Assembly: GCA_021776195.1 (NCBI GenBank)
Contig: JAJFGK010000121.1
Location: forward strand, 1 to 40,113
Source of the DNA: Kiloniellaceae bacterium
GTDB taxonomy: Bacteria; Pseudomonadota; Alphaproteobacteria; Kiloniellales; Kiloniellaceae
DNA length: 40,113 nt
Reading direction: 5' to 3'
The position numbers and the translations under genes are program-made. Each line of letters opens with the position of its first letter. The stretch's first letter is position 1. The notes under the pieces were generated by a model. That model ran no database searches and was not told the origin of the DNA. It saw only the letters and a program-made list of their open reading frames with translations. Below, piece by piece: positions 18,569 through 27,502 of this stretch.

Positions 18569-19777
18569 ATGACCAGACGTTTGACGACCAAAGGCTGGCA
18601 GGGGCTGCCGGGCGATCTTTGGCGCCTCACGTCGGCGGACCTGATCGTGCGTTTGGCCTATCAGATGGGCAAGACGCCGCTCCTGCCGATCTATGCCGCG
18701 CTGCTGGGCGCGAGCGACCTGACCATCGGTTTGGTCGTCTCGATCTCGACCGCGACGGGCCTGCTGCTAAAGCCGCTCTTTGGGCTTTTGTCGGACCGTG
18801 GGGGGCGAAAGGTTTGGCTGATTGTCGGACTTGCGATCTTTGCCGGCGTGCCCTTTCTCTACCGGTTCGTCGCGACGCCCGAGGGGCTCTATGCCTTGCG
18901 CCTTTTGCACGGCACCGCGACAGCGATCTTCGGGCCGGTCGGCCTCGCCTATGTGTCCGAGATGGGACGGGAGCGGCGGGCCGAGCGGCTTGGAATCTTC
19001 GGCACGGCGCGCAGTGGCGGCTATCTGCTGGCGCCGGTGATCGCCGGCCTGCTGCTGACCCATCTGCCGCCAGAGCAGGTCTTCACGATCATCGGCTTCG
19101 TCAGTTGCCTGGCCTTCATCCCGGTTGCCGGTTTGTCCGGCCGTCCGGTCAGTCGGGCCGTGCCGTTTCTCGAAAGCGTCGGCAACGCCATTCGCGCGAT
19201 CCGGGCGAGCCAGGCCTTCTGGCTTGCGGCCGCGCTCGAGACGACGGTCCATGTCGCGGTCTATGCGCTGAAGGCGTTTTTGCCGGTCTATGCCTTGACG
19301 GTCGCGGGTTACGATCTGCTCCTGGTCGGGCTGTTCTTTTCCCTGCAGGAACTCGTTCACCTGCTGGTGCGGCCGTTCGGCGGAAGGCTGGCCGACCGTC
19401 TCGGACCCGACCAGCCGATTGTGGCCGGTCTCATCGTCCTATCGGTCTCGTTTCTGATGCTGGGCGAAGCGCAGGGGATGGTGGCGCTGTTGGCTGTTGC
19501 CGTTGGGCTTGGCGCCGGTCTGGGGCTGGTACTGCCTTCGACCGTCTCGCTCTTGAGCCACCAGCTTCCGGCCGACAGTCTCGGGGCCGGCATGGGCGCC
19601 TTCGGCGCGCTGCGCAATCTCGGAAAGATCGCCGGACCCATCCTCGCGGGACTGGTGCTCGCCGCGACCGGCTATCACAGCCTGTTCATCCTGTGCGCGG
19701 TCTTCTGCCTCTCCCTTGCCGTGGGCTTTGGCGCGGTTCTCCGCCGTACCCGCGGCCCGATCAAGACAGGCGGATAG
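18569..19777 (+). CDS. Major facilitator superfamily transporter
   Basis: The 402-residue product has about twelve membrane helices and the MFS motif A between helices 2 and 3 (GLLSDRGGRKVW, about 70-81). It is probably a drug or small-molecule/proton antiporter; no substrate can be read. The ATG at 18569 is the first good start. Its first base is also the last base of the MITE target duplication, so the bases that would hold its ribosome site now come from the transposable element (only a weak GAGTCGG). Before the insertion the ATG would have been 8 bases after the stop of the Asp-box gene, so the two were probably one operon. Confidence 0.88.
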   Translation: MTRRLTTKGWQGLPGDLWRLTSADLIVRLAYQMGKTPLLPIYAALLGASDLTIGLVVSISTATGLLLKPLFGLLSDRGGRKVWLIVGLAIFAGVPFLYRFVATPEGLYALRLLHGTATAIFGPVGLAYVSEMGRERRAERLGIFGTARSGGYLLAPVIAGLLLTHLPPEQVFTIIGFVSCLAFIPVAGLSGRPVSRAVPFLESVGNAIRAIRASQAFWLAAALETTVHVAVYALKAFLPVYALTVAGYDLLLVGLFFSLQELVHLLVRPFGGRLADRLGPDQPIVAGLIVLSVSFLMLGEAQGMVALLAVAVGLGAGLGLVLPSTVSLLSHQLPADSLGAGMGAFGALRNLGKIAGPILAGLVLAATGYHSLFILCAVFCLSLAVGFGAVLRRTRGPIKTGG

Positions 19778-19936
19778 GTGGCCTGCGCTGCCGAGATGTC
19801 TCTGGGACCTATTGGCATGCCCGCTTCGTGCAAGATTGGATCTATTGAATCCGCCGGTTAAATGCTAATCGCGAGGCTAATCTGACGGCCCCTGTTGCAC
19901 CGAGGACGGCCACTCTCAACAAGAGCACCCATAAAA

Positions 19937-20377
19937 ATGATCGAGCGACTTGACTATCTTACGATCAATCCGAAGGCAACCAATGCTCTCGCGGGCGTCA
20001 ACAAGCAGGTTACCTCGATTGACCGCAAACTGCGGGCCCTGGTGGAGTTGCGGGTCTCGCAGATAAACGGATGTGTTTTCTGCGTGGACCTTCACGCGTC
20101 TCAAGCGAGGGCCGAGGGTGAAACTCAGCAACGCCTCGATTGCCTCGCTGTTTGGCGCGAGTGCCCCTTCTTTGAAGAGAGCGAGAAAGTCGCCCTTGCC
20201 TGGGCGGAGGCCGTGACGCTCCTTCCCGCGACAAACGCACCTGACGATCTGTATGACGATCTCAAGGCGCATTTCTCCGAGCAGCAGATCGTCGACCTGA
20301 CGCTGATCGTCTCACTGATGAACGCCTGGAACCGTCTCGCCGTCGGTTTTCGCCATCTACCCGATGCACGAGGCTGA
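19937..20377 (+). CDS. AhpD-like / carboxymuconolactone decarboxylase-family protein
   Basis: The 146-residue protein has the alkylhydroperoxidase D core signature: ELRVSQINGCVFCVDLHASQA, with Cys46, Cys49 and His53 as the CxxCxxxH redox site. Members reduce peroxides or related oxidants using the cysteine pair and are often trimers or hexamers in the cytoplasm. The length is typical of single-domain members. The ATG at 19937 is used because upstream in-frame codons do not resemble the family, although the ribosome site is weak. It follows the MFS gene by 159 bases on the same strand. Confidence 0.85.
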   Translation: MIERLDYLTINPKATNALAGVNKQVTSIDRKLRALVELRVSQINGCVFCVDLHASQARAEGETQQRLDCLAVWRECPFFEESEKVALAWAEAVTLLPATNAPDDLYDDLKAHFSEQQIVDLTLIVSLMNAWNRLAVGFRHLPDARG

Positions 20378-20820
20378 ATTCGCTGTCGAGATCAAGCGGC
20401 GGGACAGGCACGGCCGGAAGGGCGCCGAGGGAACAGCAGGCTGCCGTTGCACGCAATAATACGGTTCTACCTGACCGAGCTGGGAAGGATGCCGAGGACA
20501 TCCATGGTTCCCCGCTGGGGACTCTTTTGCTACGGTTGGGGCCGAAATTGGGAGACAACGGGGGAATGTCGGATTGACGGGACGATCCGATGTCAAACAA
20601 GATCAACAAGTCCGATGCAGTGGCATCGGTCAGGCGTCGGTAGCGATCCGCAAGCAATCTGGTCATGGGCATCTTGTATGCAGCGGGGCAGATGACAGGC
20701 GGTGGCCGGCTCGCTCGGCCTGCAGATCAGCAGGCCGTACAGGTGTGGAATAGGAGATTCGGATGATGTCTTGTGCCCCGAGCGCTGACCGCATACGCCT
20801 CTTTCAGCGGCTGGGTCACA
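20378..20820. other. Intergenic region upstream of the methyltransferase-TPR gene
   Basis: Apart from the short leader reading frame at 20763-20831, no coding sequence here is supported. Several small frames on both strands lack ribosome sites. No clear terminator was found after the AhpD-like gene. Confidence 0.4.
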
Positions 20821-20831
20821 ATGAATATTAG
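20763..20831 (+). CDS. Possible 22-residue leader peptide overlapping the methyltransferase start
   Basis: A strong AGGAG at 20752-20756 is 6 bases before ATGATG at 20763. That frame encodes 22 residues and ends with TAG at 20829-20831, overlapping the methyltransferase ATG at 20821 by 11 bases. The methyltransferase itself has no good ribosome site. This arrangement fits translational coupling through a leader peptide. The alternative is a start at an in-frame GTG (20773), which is 16 bases from the AGGAG. Confidence 0.4.
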   Translation: MMSCAPSADRIRLFQRLGHNEY

Positions 20832-22632
20832 GTCGTCGGATCTCAAGATCCTCGGCACTGTCGCCCCAGCGGATGCGGGACTATCGGGGGCCGCATTGAG
20901 TCGAGGCGCCGCCTTGCCCAAGGGGGCCCTGGAGATCTTGTCCCGCCAGGTCATCACCAGCCCTGGGGAAGATGTCGTCGTCATCGAGGACTATCGCCCG
21001 GTCTGGGACTCGATCGACCTGCGCTTGGGCCAGGCCTACTGGGGGACGCGTGGACCGGAAGTTTTTTTCCGCGGTGAAGTGCCCTTCGGGGCGACGTCGG
21101 ACGGGCGCTTGTCGCTTCGGGCCGCGGAACTGGTCGGTGCTCTTATCAAGAGCATAGATCCGAGTTCACCCGAGGCGGCGGAAAGGATCCATCTGCTGGA
21201 GTTCGGATGCGGCTCCGGCTTTTTCGCCAAGCTGTTGCTGGACCGCCTGAAGATGGTTGATCCTGCGCTCTATGACCGCGTCCGCTACGTCGCGACCGAT
21301 CGATCCAGCGCCATGGTCGGTCAGGTGAGAAAGCAAGGAATTCTGGAGGAGCACGGGGACCGGGTGGTTCTGGCTCAGTTGGATGCGAACGACCTGTCTC
21401 AGGCGGCGGAACAGCTCGGGTGCCAGGGACTGCCGGGCCTTGGAGGCTATCAGGCGATCTTCACCAACTATCTCTTGGATTCCCTGCCGTTCCTCGTTTT
21501 GGCCCACCATGGCGACAGTCTATCCCAACTGCAGTACCGAACGACGGTCGCCAAGGGAGAGCGCCTGCCCAAGGGTATCGCCGGCAGCGCGGAAGATCTC
21601 CCAGACCTGCTTGCCAACGCCGAGGAGTCCGATCTTCGGGATCTGGTGGATCTTCACAAAGTCATTTCCGTTGACTGCCGCTATGTCCCTGTTGCGCGGG
21701 AGGACATCCCCTATTGCGGCGCCTTACCGGCCGAACCGCGAACGACCAGTGCCCTTGTGGTTCACAACTACGGTGCCGTTGCCCTTCTCGAACAGGCCTT
21801 TACCTTCGTCGCCCCCGGCGGGTTTATCCTCGCGAGCGACTATGCCTTCAATGAGGATCCCGACCATCCTGACGAGTTCGAGTACCAGCACTACAATGGA
21901 TCGGTTGCTTGCCCCTTTAACTTTGCGATGCTGGACCGCCATTTCGCGGCACAGGCGGACGTCGCCTACCACGCGCCCGAGGAGGAGTACCAACATCTGA
22001 GGTCTCGCCTGCTGGCCAAGGAGCCGGCGGAGGCCCTGGTTTCGGCCTTTCGATCCGTCTTTCATAAGGCGACCTGGACCCGAGAGGATGCGCCGGTGGA
22101 ACAGGCCAGGCAGTTGGCCCAGTTGTCCCGTTTCGAGGATGCCAAGCTGAAGTTCGAAGAGGGCCTGAAACACCAGCCCTACAATTGGAATCTCTACAGC
22201 GAAGTCGCGGAATTCCTGCTGGTCCAATGCGGCGACAAGTTCAAGGCCCTGGAAGTCGCGATGGCCGGCCTGTCCGTGAACAATCAAGCGCCCCGACTGT
22301 GGAACCTTGCGGGGGATTGTTTCTTTACTTCCGGCGAACTCGAACGGGCGGACGAGTGTTTCGAAACCGCCATGACGATCGATCCGAACAACAGTCTTTC
22401 ACGATTGAATCGCATATATGTTCTAATAGAAAAAGACGAACTGGAAGCGGCGCTTTCGGAAATTGCCGAGGCTTTGGTGCTCGATGAGGCCCAAAGCAGA
22501 CGGGACGCGTTCTTGGAGCGGCAAGCCGTGGCCTTGGACCGGCTTGCGGCACGGAATGCGCAACGGGAAACACGCTTTATCAATCGCTATCGGCGCAGGA
22601 TGGATTTGCCGAGTAGCGCTGCCCACCACTGA
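20821..22632 (+). CDS. SAM-dependent methyltransferase-like protein with C-terminal TPR repeats
   Basis: The 603-residue product has a SAM-binding motif I (LLEFGCGSGFFAKLLL at about 125-140), an acidic strand end (YVATDRS) and a later VAPGGFILASDYAF segment. The fold resembles the Methyltransf_28 (MidA/NDUFAF7-like) group, but I would not transfer that function. Residues about 410-590 form TPR-like helices (EDAKLKFEEGLKHQPYN, WNLAGDCFFTSGELERADEC), so the protein probably docks to a partner it modifies. The substrate is unknown. The downstream coiled-coil gene starts 43 bases later and may be the partner. Confidence 0.82.
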   Translation: MNIRSSDLKILGTVAPADAGLSGAALSRGAALPKGALEILSRQVITSPGEDVVVIEDYRPVWDSIDLRLGQAYWGTRGPEVFFRGEVPFGATSDGRLSLRAAELVGALIKSIDPSSPEAAERIHLLEFGCGSGFFAKLLLDRLKMVDPALYDRVRYVATDRSSAMVGQVRKQGILEEHGDRVVLAQLDANDLSQAAEQLGCQGLPGLGGYQAIFTNYLLDSLPFLVLAHHGDSLSQLQYRTTVAKGERLPKGIAGSAEDLPDLLANAEESDLRDLVDLHKVISVDCRYVPVAREDIPYCGALPAEPRTTSALVVHNYGAVALLEQAFTFVAPGGFILASDYAFNEDPDHPDEFEYQHYNGSVACPFNFAMLDRHFAAQADVAYHAPEEEYQHLRSRLLAKEPAEALVSAFRSVFHKATWTREDAPVEQARQLAQLSRFEDAKLKFEEGLKHQPYNWNLYSEVAEFLLVQCGDKFKALEVAMAGLSVNNQAPRLWNLAGDCFFTSGELERADECFETAMTIDPNNSLSRLNRIYVLIEKDELEAALSEIAEALVLDEAQSRRDAFLERQAVALDRLAARNAQRETRFINRYRRRMDLPSSAAHH

Positions 22633-22675
22633 CCGGCGGCCTGGACGCCGGGGACTATGATGGAGGTCTCGAATA

Positions 22676-23062
22676 ATGGGTGAGAAATATGCTTCCGCGA
22701 AGGATTTCAAGGAGCTCAAGAAACGCGTCGATGCCTTGGAGAAAAAGGTGAAGGACACTGGTGGGCCTTATCTGGCGATCGCCACCTCGAACATGATCGT
22801 CAAGCAGCAATTGAGGGTGAACGCGGATTTGTCTGACAAGATAAAGAAAGCCGAAGGCAAATTCGTAACGCGTGACATTATGAACATTGCGATGAAAAAC
22901 AGAGTCGATCACGAAAGCCGAATGAAGGCCGAAATCAAAGATATAAAAGGCCACTATCTGTCGATTCAATCTTCAAACAACCATGTGAAGTATTTCAACG
23001 GAAAGCTCAGTCAATTGCGGGACTCAATCAACGAACTAAAAAAGAGTTCCAATAATAGATGA
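22676..23062 (+). CDS. Small lysine-rich coiled-coil protein with internal duplication
   Basis: I do not recognise this 128-residue protein. GGAGG lies 10 bases before the ATG. The N-terminal part (FKELKKRVDALEKKVK) is a clear coiled coil. Two similar segments follow: GGPYLAIATSNMIVKQQLR at about 29-47 and KGHYLSIQSSNNHVKYFNG at about 91-109. They share G-x-YL-x-I-x-x-SN-x-x-V-K and each is followed by a helix ending in lysines. The codons are clearly more AT-rich than in the neighbouring genes, hinting at transfer or a structural constraint. It is probably co-transcribed with the methyltransferase-TPR gene. Confidence 0.65.
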   Translation: MGEKYASAKDFKELKKRVDALEKKVKDTGGPYLAIATSNMIVKQQLRVNADLSDKIKKAEGKFVTRDIMNIAMKNRVDHESRMKAEIKDIKGHYLSIQSSNNHVKYFNGKLSQLRDSINELKKSSNNR

Positions 23063-23159
23063 CTATTGCGGCTGCGCCGCCGAACGCTTCGCGATTCTGA
23101 TCTAAAGGAGGAACACCTGAGAGTCGATCCGGCCCACCAATGCGCGTGGCATCCGGTGT

Positions 23160-23831
23160 CTATTCGACACCTGCGCCGCGCGCCTGCATCCGGACGTAGT
23201 CGTCGCGCCAGATTTTGAGCGTGGCGAACTTGTCGCGAATCTTGGGTCGCTCCGTCACCAGATCCATGCAGCGGCGAAGCGCGGGGTAGGGATCCAGCAG
23301 CTCCGAGGCTTCCAACGTCGTGGCCCAGTGGGCCAAGGTGAGATCCACCAGGCTGTAGTGTGCGCCAAGATGATAGGGCCCAGCCTTGTCCAAGTGCCGG
23401 TCAATCACGGCGAACCGGTCCAGCGCGACCGCCAGCGCTTTGGCTTTCATGGCCGGGCCGTCCTCGGGCCGCAGGACGTAGCGATGGGGATAGAAGTAGC
23501 GCTTCATCGCCGGTTCCAGCTCGTCGGTCAGATAGAAAAGCCCGCTGAGGAACTGGGCCCGCGCCGGCTCGTCGATGCGCGGTGCGAGCTGCGTCAGGCC
23601 GTGGCGCTCGGCCAAGGCCAGGTTGATCGCCGGGGTCTCGACGAGGGTTTCGCCCTCCGGTGTAATCAGAGCCGGCACCCAGCCAGCCGGATTGATGGCG
23701 AGATATGCCGGCGTCCGATGCTCCTGCTTGACGGTATCGACCACGCGCAGCTCGTAGGGGATATCGCCCTCGGCCAGGACCATTTCCACCAGGATCGCCC
23801 GGGTATGGGGACCGCCATACAAGATGTACAT
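23160..23831 (-). CDS. Glutathione S-transferase family protein
   Basis: The 223-residue product has an N-terminal thioredoxin-like domain (MYILYGGPHTRAILVEMVLAEGDIPYE, then NPAGWVPALITPEG and ETPAINLALAE, matching the cis-Pro and glutathione gamma-glutamyl site region) and a helical C-terminal domain with YHLGAHYSLVDLTLAHWAT, which holds the conserved N-capping Asp. Family members conjugate or reduce substrates with glutathione. The start at 23831 is chosen because the fold begins there; upstream codons of the same frame are not GST-like. It is divergent from the quinone oxidoreductase gene, with 151 bases between them. Confidence 0.9.
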   Translation of the reverse strand: MYILYGGPHTRAILVEMVLAEGDIPYELRVVDTVKQEHRTPAYLAINPAGWVPALITPEGETLVETPAINLALAERHGLTQLAPRIDEPARAQFLSGLFYLTDELEPAMKRYFYPHRYVLRPEDGPAMKAKALAVALDRFAVIDRHLDKAGPYHLGAHYSLVDLTLAHWATTLEASELLDPYPALRRCMDLVTERPKIRDKFATLKIWRDDYVRMQARGAGVE

Positions 23832-23982
23832 CGCCGCTCCTTCGCACCTCGACCGGGGGAGACTATACGACTGGAAGCGAAAACCGGTAGATTGTTCAGC
23901 GCGTGGGCGTCCGCCGCCGCCCGATGCGGCGGTTCCGGTGGACCGGTGCGTGAAAGAGGGGCGCGAAGAAGAGGAGAGTAGG

Positions 23983-24975
23983 GTGCGGGCCATCGTTGTC
24001 GACAGACCGGGTGGGCTCGAGGCGCTGGAGCTGCGCGAGGTCGCCGAGCCGGCCCCCGGGCCGGGCGAGGTTCTGATCGATGTCGCCTTTTGTGGCTGCA
24101 ACTGGGCCGACACCCAGCGGCGCAGCGGCGCCTATCCCCATCCGGTCGACTACCCGGCGATCATCGGCCGCGAGGTCTCGGGCACCATCGCGGCCCTGGG
24201 GGCCGGGGTCGACGGCCTCGAGGCGGGGCCCCTCGAAGTCGGCCAGCGGGTGGCGGCGATCCCCTCCACCGGGGGCTATGCCGAGCGCTGCATCGCCCAG
24301 GCCGATCTGGTGACGGCGCTGCCCGATGCCGTCTCGCTCGAGACCGGCGCCGCCTTCCAGGTCCAGACGCTGACCGCCTATCACATGCTGCACACGATCC
24401 ATCGCAGCGAGCCGGGCGACTGGGTGCTGGTCCACGCGGCGGGTGGCGGTGTCGGTCTCCAGGTCATCCAGTTGGCGCTACGGGCCGGCGCGCGCGTGCT
24501 CGGCACGGTGGGCACGCCGGGCAAGGAGATAAAGGCGCTCGATCTGGGCGCGAGCGCCGTGGTCAACCTGGGTGCCGCCGATTTCGTTACCGCCGCGCGC
24601 GACCTGACCGAGGGGGTCGGCGTCGACCTGGCGATCGATTCCCTGGGCGCGGCCACGCTGGACCGGACCTTCGAGGCGGTCCGGCCGCTCGGCCACATCG
24701 TCAATATCGGCGAGGCCGAGGGCCAGCCCTACCCGAACATTCGCGAGCGGCTGCTGCCGCGCTCCCAGACCTTCACCCGTTTCCATCTGGGCCATGTCAT
24801 GGACCGGCCCGACCTGTGGCGCCAAGGCACCGCCTTTGTCTTGGACGCCCTGGCCGAAGGCTGGCTCGAGGTTCCCATCGTCGAGCGCTTCCCGCTCGCC
24901 GAGGCGCGTGCCATGCAGGCGGCGCTCGAGGGCCGCGGCGTCGCCGGCAAGCTGCTGCTGTCGGTGCGGACGTGA
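23983..24975 (+). CDS. NADPH:quinone oxidoreductase-like enzyme (zinc-free MDR, zeta-crystallin type)
   Basis: The 330-residue product has the medium-chain dehydrogenase layout: a GroES-like N-terminal domain (EVAEPAPGPGEVLIDVAFCGCNWADTQ in two parts, IGREVSGTI) and a Rossmann domain with the nucleotide motif AAGGGVG at about 154-160. Structural-zinc cysteines are absent, as in quinone reductases. These enzymes reduce quinones or enones with NADPH. A GTG start at 23983 is supported by GAGGAGAG upstream; the longer frame to 23824 overlaps the divergent GST start and is not family-like. Confidence 0.9.
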   Translation: MRAIVVDRPGGLEALELREVAEPAPGPGEVLIDVAFCGCNWADTQRRSGAYPHPVDYPAIIGREVSGTIAALGAGVDGLEAGPLEVGQRVAAIPSTGGYAERCIAQADLVTALPDAVSLETGAAFQVQTLTAYHMLHTIHRSEPGDWVLVHAAGGGVGLQVIQLALRAGARVLGTVGTPGKEIKALDLGASAVVNLGAADFVTAARDLTEGVGVDLAIDSLGAATLDRTFEAVRPLGHIVNIGEAEGQPYPNIRERLLPRSQTFTRFHLGHVMDRPDLWRQGTAFVLDALAEGWLEVPIVERFPLAEARAMQAALEGRGVAGKLLLSVRT

Positions 24976-24988
24976 GGGCGCGTGGCGG

Positions 24989-25558
24989 CTATAATTTTTG
25001 CAGCCAGAGCTCGCCGCCGCAGGTCGTGTCGAGGGCGATGCTGGCGCCGATGCAAGTCGCCATGATCTGTTCTGGGGTGTGGCCGCCGGCGCTCCTGCCG
25101 GATTTTCGCTTTCCGGCCGGCCCATCGCTCGCCATCCCATAGGCGCAACCCAGGGCCAGTTCGCCACCGCTGCCCGAGGCCCAGAATCGGCCTTCGGGCA
25201 GTTGCGCCACCGAAAAGCCCACGCAGACCGCCCAGACGCCCTCCCGGGACGCGATGAGGAACTCCTGGCCGTACTCCTTGGGCCCGCGCTCCTTGGCGCT
25301 CTCGTAGCCATCGTCCTTCAGCGCGTCGCGGATCGCGTTGGCCAACTCGAAGGCCGTCTTGGTTTTTTCGCCCAGAAGCTTGGTCATGGCCGCGGTAATG
25401 ACATTCAAGGTCCTGAGATCGCCGGCGACCCCCACGGCCCACTTGCTGCCGACGACCCACTTGGGGCCGCAGTCGAACAGCACGGTGCCGTCCAGGGCCA
25501 GGGTGTCGCAGCCGATCCAGGTCTCTCCGCCGCGATGAAGGGCCGCGATGACAGTCAT
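24989..25558 (-). CDS. Proteasome-like Ntn-hydrolase, HslV-like stand-alone subunit
   Basis: The 189-residue protein begins MTVIAALHRGGETWIGCDTLA, so removal of Met would expose Thr2 as the N-terminal nucleophile, as in proteasome beta subunits and HslV. Later features fit the fold: a GVAGDLRTL strand-turn, KERGPKEYGQEFLIAS, FWASGSGGELALGCAYG (the GSG that lines the active site) and the closing IALDTTCGG strand. A basic stretch (about 148-158, GKRKSGRSAGG) interrupts the last third. No HslU or other ATPase gene is adjacent. It may be a small self-compartmentalised peptidase or an inactive relative. Confidence 0.75.
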   Translation of the reverse strand: MTVIAALHRGGETWIGCDTLALDGTVLFDCGPKWVVGSKWAVGVAGDLRTLNVITAAMTKLLGEKTKTAFELANAIRDALKDDGYESAKERGPKEYGQEFLIASREGVWAVCVGFSVAQLPEGRFWASGSGGELALGCAYGMASDGPAGKRKSGRSAGGHTPEQIMATCIGASIALDTTCGGELWLQKL

Positions 25559-26007
25559 GGGACGGATCCTCTAAACCATTGATATATTTGGACACAGCCC
25601 ACCAAGCCTCGGATTTCGGCGAAGCGGACCATGGCCCAGCCCGCCAGGCTAGCACGGCGAGCCGTAAAAAAATCGTAACCCTGGCCAGCCAGCATGCCAG
25701 CCTGCGCGACGGGCGGCCTGAAGACCAGCCGCCGCTTCCCTGGGGATTTGAGCCGATCGCGCGACTCCTGAAAACCGCTGTCCCGAGGCGTTCTGTGAAG
25801 TGCTTCACGGAGCGGTGTCCAGGCGCCTGACTACCTAGCCGGATAAGGTCAGCGTGATCAACGAGAGTTTGGACGCGCCGCCAAAGCGCTTTGTGCCGCG
25901 GCCCTCAGGGAGGGGAATGCGCGGGGCAAGGGGGAGGCCTCCCGAAGGCCAGCGGCACTGCCTGCTTGCCACGGTCTGGCCGTCGTTCAACCAAAGGAGC
26001 CCCAGCC
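25559..26007. other. Divergent intergenic region
   Basis: About 450 bases separate the Ntn-hydrolase gene (minus) and the LCCL gene (plus). A perfect 14-base dyad GTGAAGTGCTTCAC lies at 25795-25808 and might be an operator. Small frames here look non-coding. Confidence 0.4.
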
Positions 26008-26808
26008 ATGATCAGATCCAAATTGACGATTTTCGCCCTTGTCGCCGTGACCGGCCTCGCGACCGCCGGCGCCGCAGCCGCGCAGAACGTGTCGCTCTCC
26101 ATCCCCGAGATCGAGTGGGACACGACGCTCGTCAAGTACCAGTTCGACAGCGACAAGTTCGTCGGCCAGCGGTTCACCGCCAAGTGCATGCCGGGGTCGC
26201 CGGCCGTGACCTACAGCGGCGTCTATGGCACCGATGCCTATCCCAGCGACAATTCTATCTGCATCGCCGCCGTGCATGCGGGCCAGATCGACAAGGAAGG
26301 CGGGGTCGTGACCGTCCAGCTCAATCCGGGCGAGGCGACCTACACCGGCAGCAGCCGCAACGGCATCGAAACCGCCAGCCTGCCGGGCACCCCGCGCAGC
26401 TTCAGCTTCGTCGATCCCTCGGCAGCCCCCCTGGCCGCCGACGCCACGACACCGGTCCATCTGTCCCACATTCCGCGGATCAAGTGGGACACCAAGTTCA
26501 CCTCCACGGGCTTTGCCCACAAGCAACTGGTCGGCCAGCGCTTCACCTTCAACTGCCCGGCCGCGCCGAACGGCCTGAAGCCCCGCCGTGTGGTCGGCAC
26601 CGATTCCTACGCCTTCAACAGCATGATCTGCGTCGCGGCGGTTCACGCCGGCAAGATCACCATGGCGGGCGGATTGGTTGCGGTGCAGATGGACCCCGGC
26701 ATGCCCAAGCTGGTCGGCAGCATCCGCAACGGCATCGAAACCAAGAACGGTTCCGGCGGCCACACGACCATTTCCTTCGTCGACGTGCCGGTCGCGGCCC
26801 AGCAGTAG
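26008..26808 (+). CDS. Secreted protein with two LCCL domains
   Basis: The ATG at 26008 has AAAGGAG upstream and opens a signal peptide cleaved near AAAAQ. The 266-residue product contains two LCCL-type domains, at about 35-135 and 158-258. Each shows VGQRFT-x-x-C, a (Y/V)GTD-x-Y motif, a second Cys in (S/M)ICIAAVHAG or its variant, a glycine-rich strand and a final GS-x-RNGIET. Cys60/Cys85 and Cys183/Cys208 are the conserved pairs. LCCL domains are best known from eukaryotic secreted proteins (Limulus factor C, cochlin, Lgl1), where they bind lipids or lipopolysaccharide. In a bacterium it would act in the periplasm or outside. Two small membrane proteins follow on the same strand. Confidence 0.85.
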   Translation: MIRSKLTIFALVAVTGLATAGAAAAQNVSLSIPEIEWDTTLVKYQFDSDKFVGQRFTAKCMPGSPAVTYSGVYGTDAYPSDNSICIAAVHAGQIDKEGGVVTVQLNPGEATYTGSSRNGIETASLPGTPRSFSFVDPSAAPLAADATTPVHLSHIPRIKWDTKFTSTGFAHKQLVGQRFTFNCPAAPNGLKPRRVVGTDSYAFNSMICVAAVHAGKITMAGGLVAVQMDPGMPKLVGSIRNGIETKNGSGGHTTISFVDVPVAAQQ

Positions 26809-27009
26809 GGCCCAACCGACGGGGCAGGTGGGCCGGCAGGACGCCCGGCCCCCCTCCCAGCGAGCATCCTTGGCCCGGACCAGTCGCCGGGCCAAGGCCG
26901 TTCGGCCGCACCGAAACGCCGCCACACCGAAAACGCGGCCGGTCAGCGTCGCCCGTGCCCCGGGCGCGATGACCTCGATTCCCAGAACGAATCAGGATTG
27001 GAATGTCCG

Positions 27010-27444
27010 ATGAGGCTGATGATCTTTCCCGCGCTGGTGGGGCTACTCATGCTGGGCGGTTGCGTCGCGATCGTCATGATCGAGCAGTGTTTCTATGCGA
27101 CCGCCGACCCGAAAATCGGCTGTGAGGGCGCCCTGCCGATTGTCACGGCCTTGTCCGCCTTGGGCGCTTTCCTGGCGGCGATGGCCGCGTTGTTCGCCCG
27201 CCTGGTCCTGCTTCCCTTCCTGCGGCCCGGGCCGGCCCTGCCGGAGGCCGCCTCGGCCGCCCTGTCCAGCGCCCTGCTCGTCCTGGCGCTCTTCGGCATT
27301 CTCAACTGGGGGGTCAATGTTGGCGGTGCCGCCGGGGTCTTCTTCGGCTGGCCGCTCTTCAGTTTCCTGATCTGCTGCGGGTCGCTGGCGGTTGTGAAAC
27401 AGGTCGCCGCGAAAGCAGGCCGCGGCGAATGCATGAACCGATGA
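27010..27444 (+). CDS. Small membrane protein of unknown function
   Basis: The 144-residue product has about four hydrophobic segments: the N-terminal LLMLGGCVAIVMI, then about 38-68, 76-100 and 103-125. The first contains a lipobox-like LGGC, but the following residues are also hydrophobic, so it may be a plain membrane helix. I do not recognise the family. The start at 27010 is the first ATG in frame; an in-frame TTG at 26998 is possible. It lies 201 bases after the LCCL gene on the same strand and may be co-transcribed with it. Confidence 0.6.
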   Translation: MRLMIFPALVGLLMLGGCVAIVMIEQCFYATADPKIGCEGALPIVTALSALGAFLAAMAALFARLVLLPFLRPGPALPEAASAALSSALLVLALFGILNWGVNVGGAAGVFFGWPLFSFLICCGSLAVVKQVAAKAGRGECMNR

Positions 27445-27502
27445 ACGGGAACACACGCAAGTCCGCCGCCTTGGCGCAGCGGGCATTCCTCGGAGGTGCA
27501 AG

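Noticed and set aside
20447..20695. Short frames between the AhpD-like and methyltransferase genes
   Set aside because: No ribosome site, no conserved-looking protein features, and competing frames on both strands.
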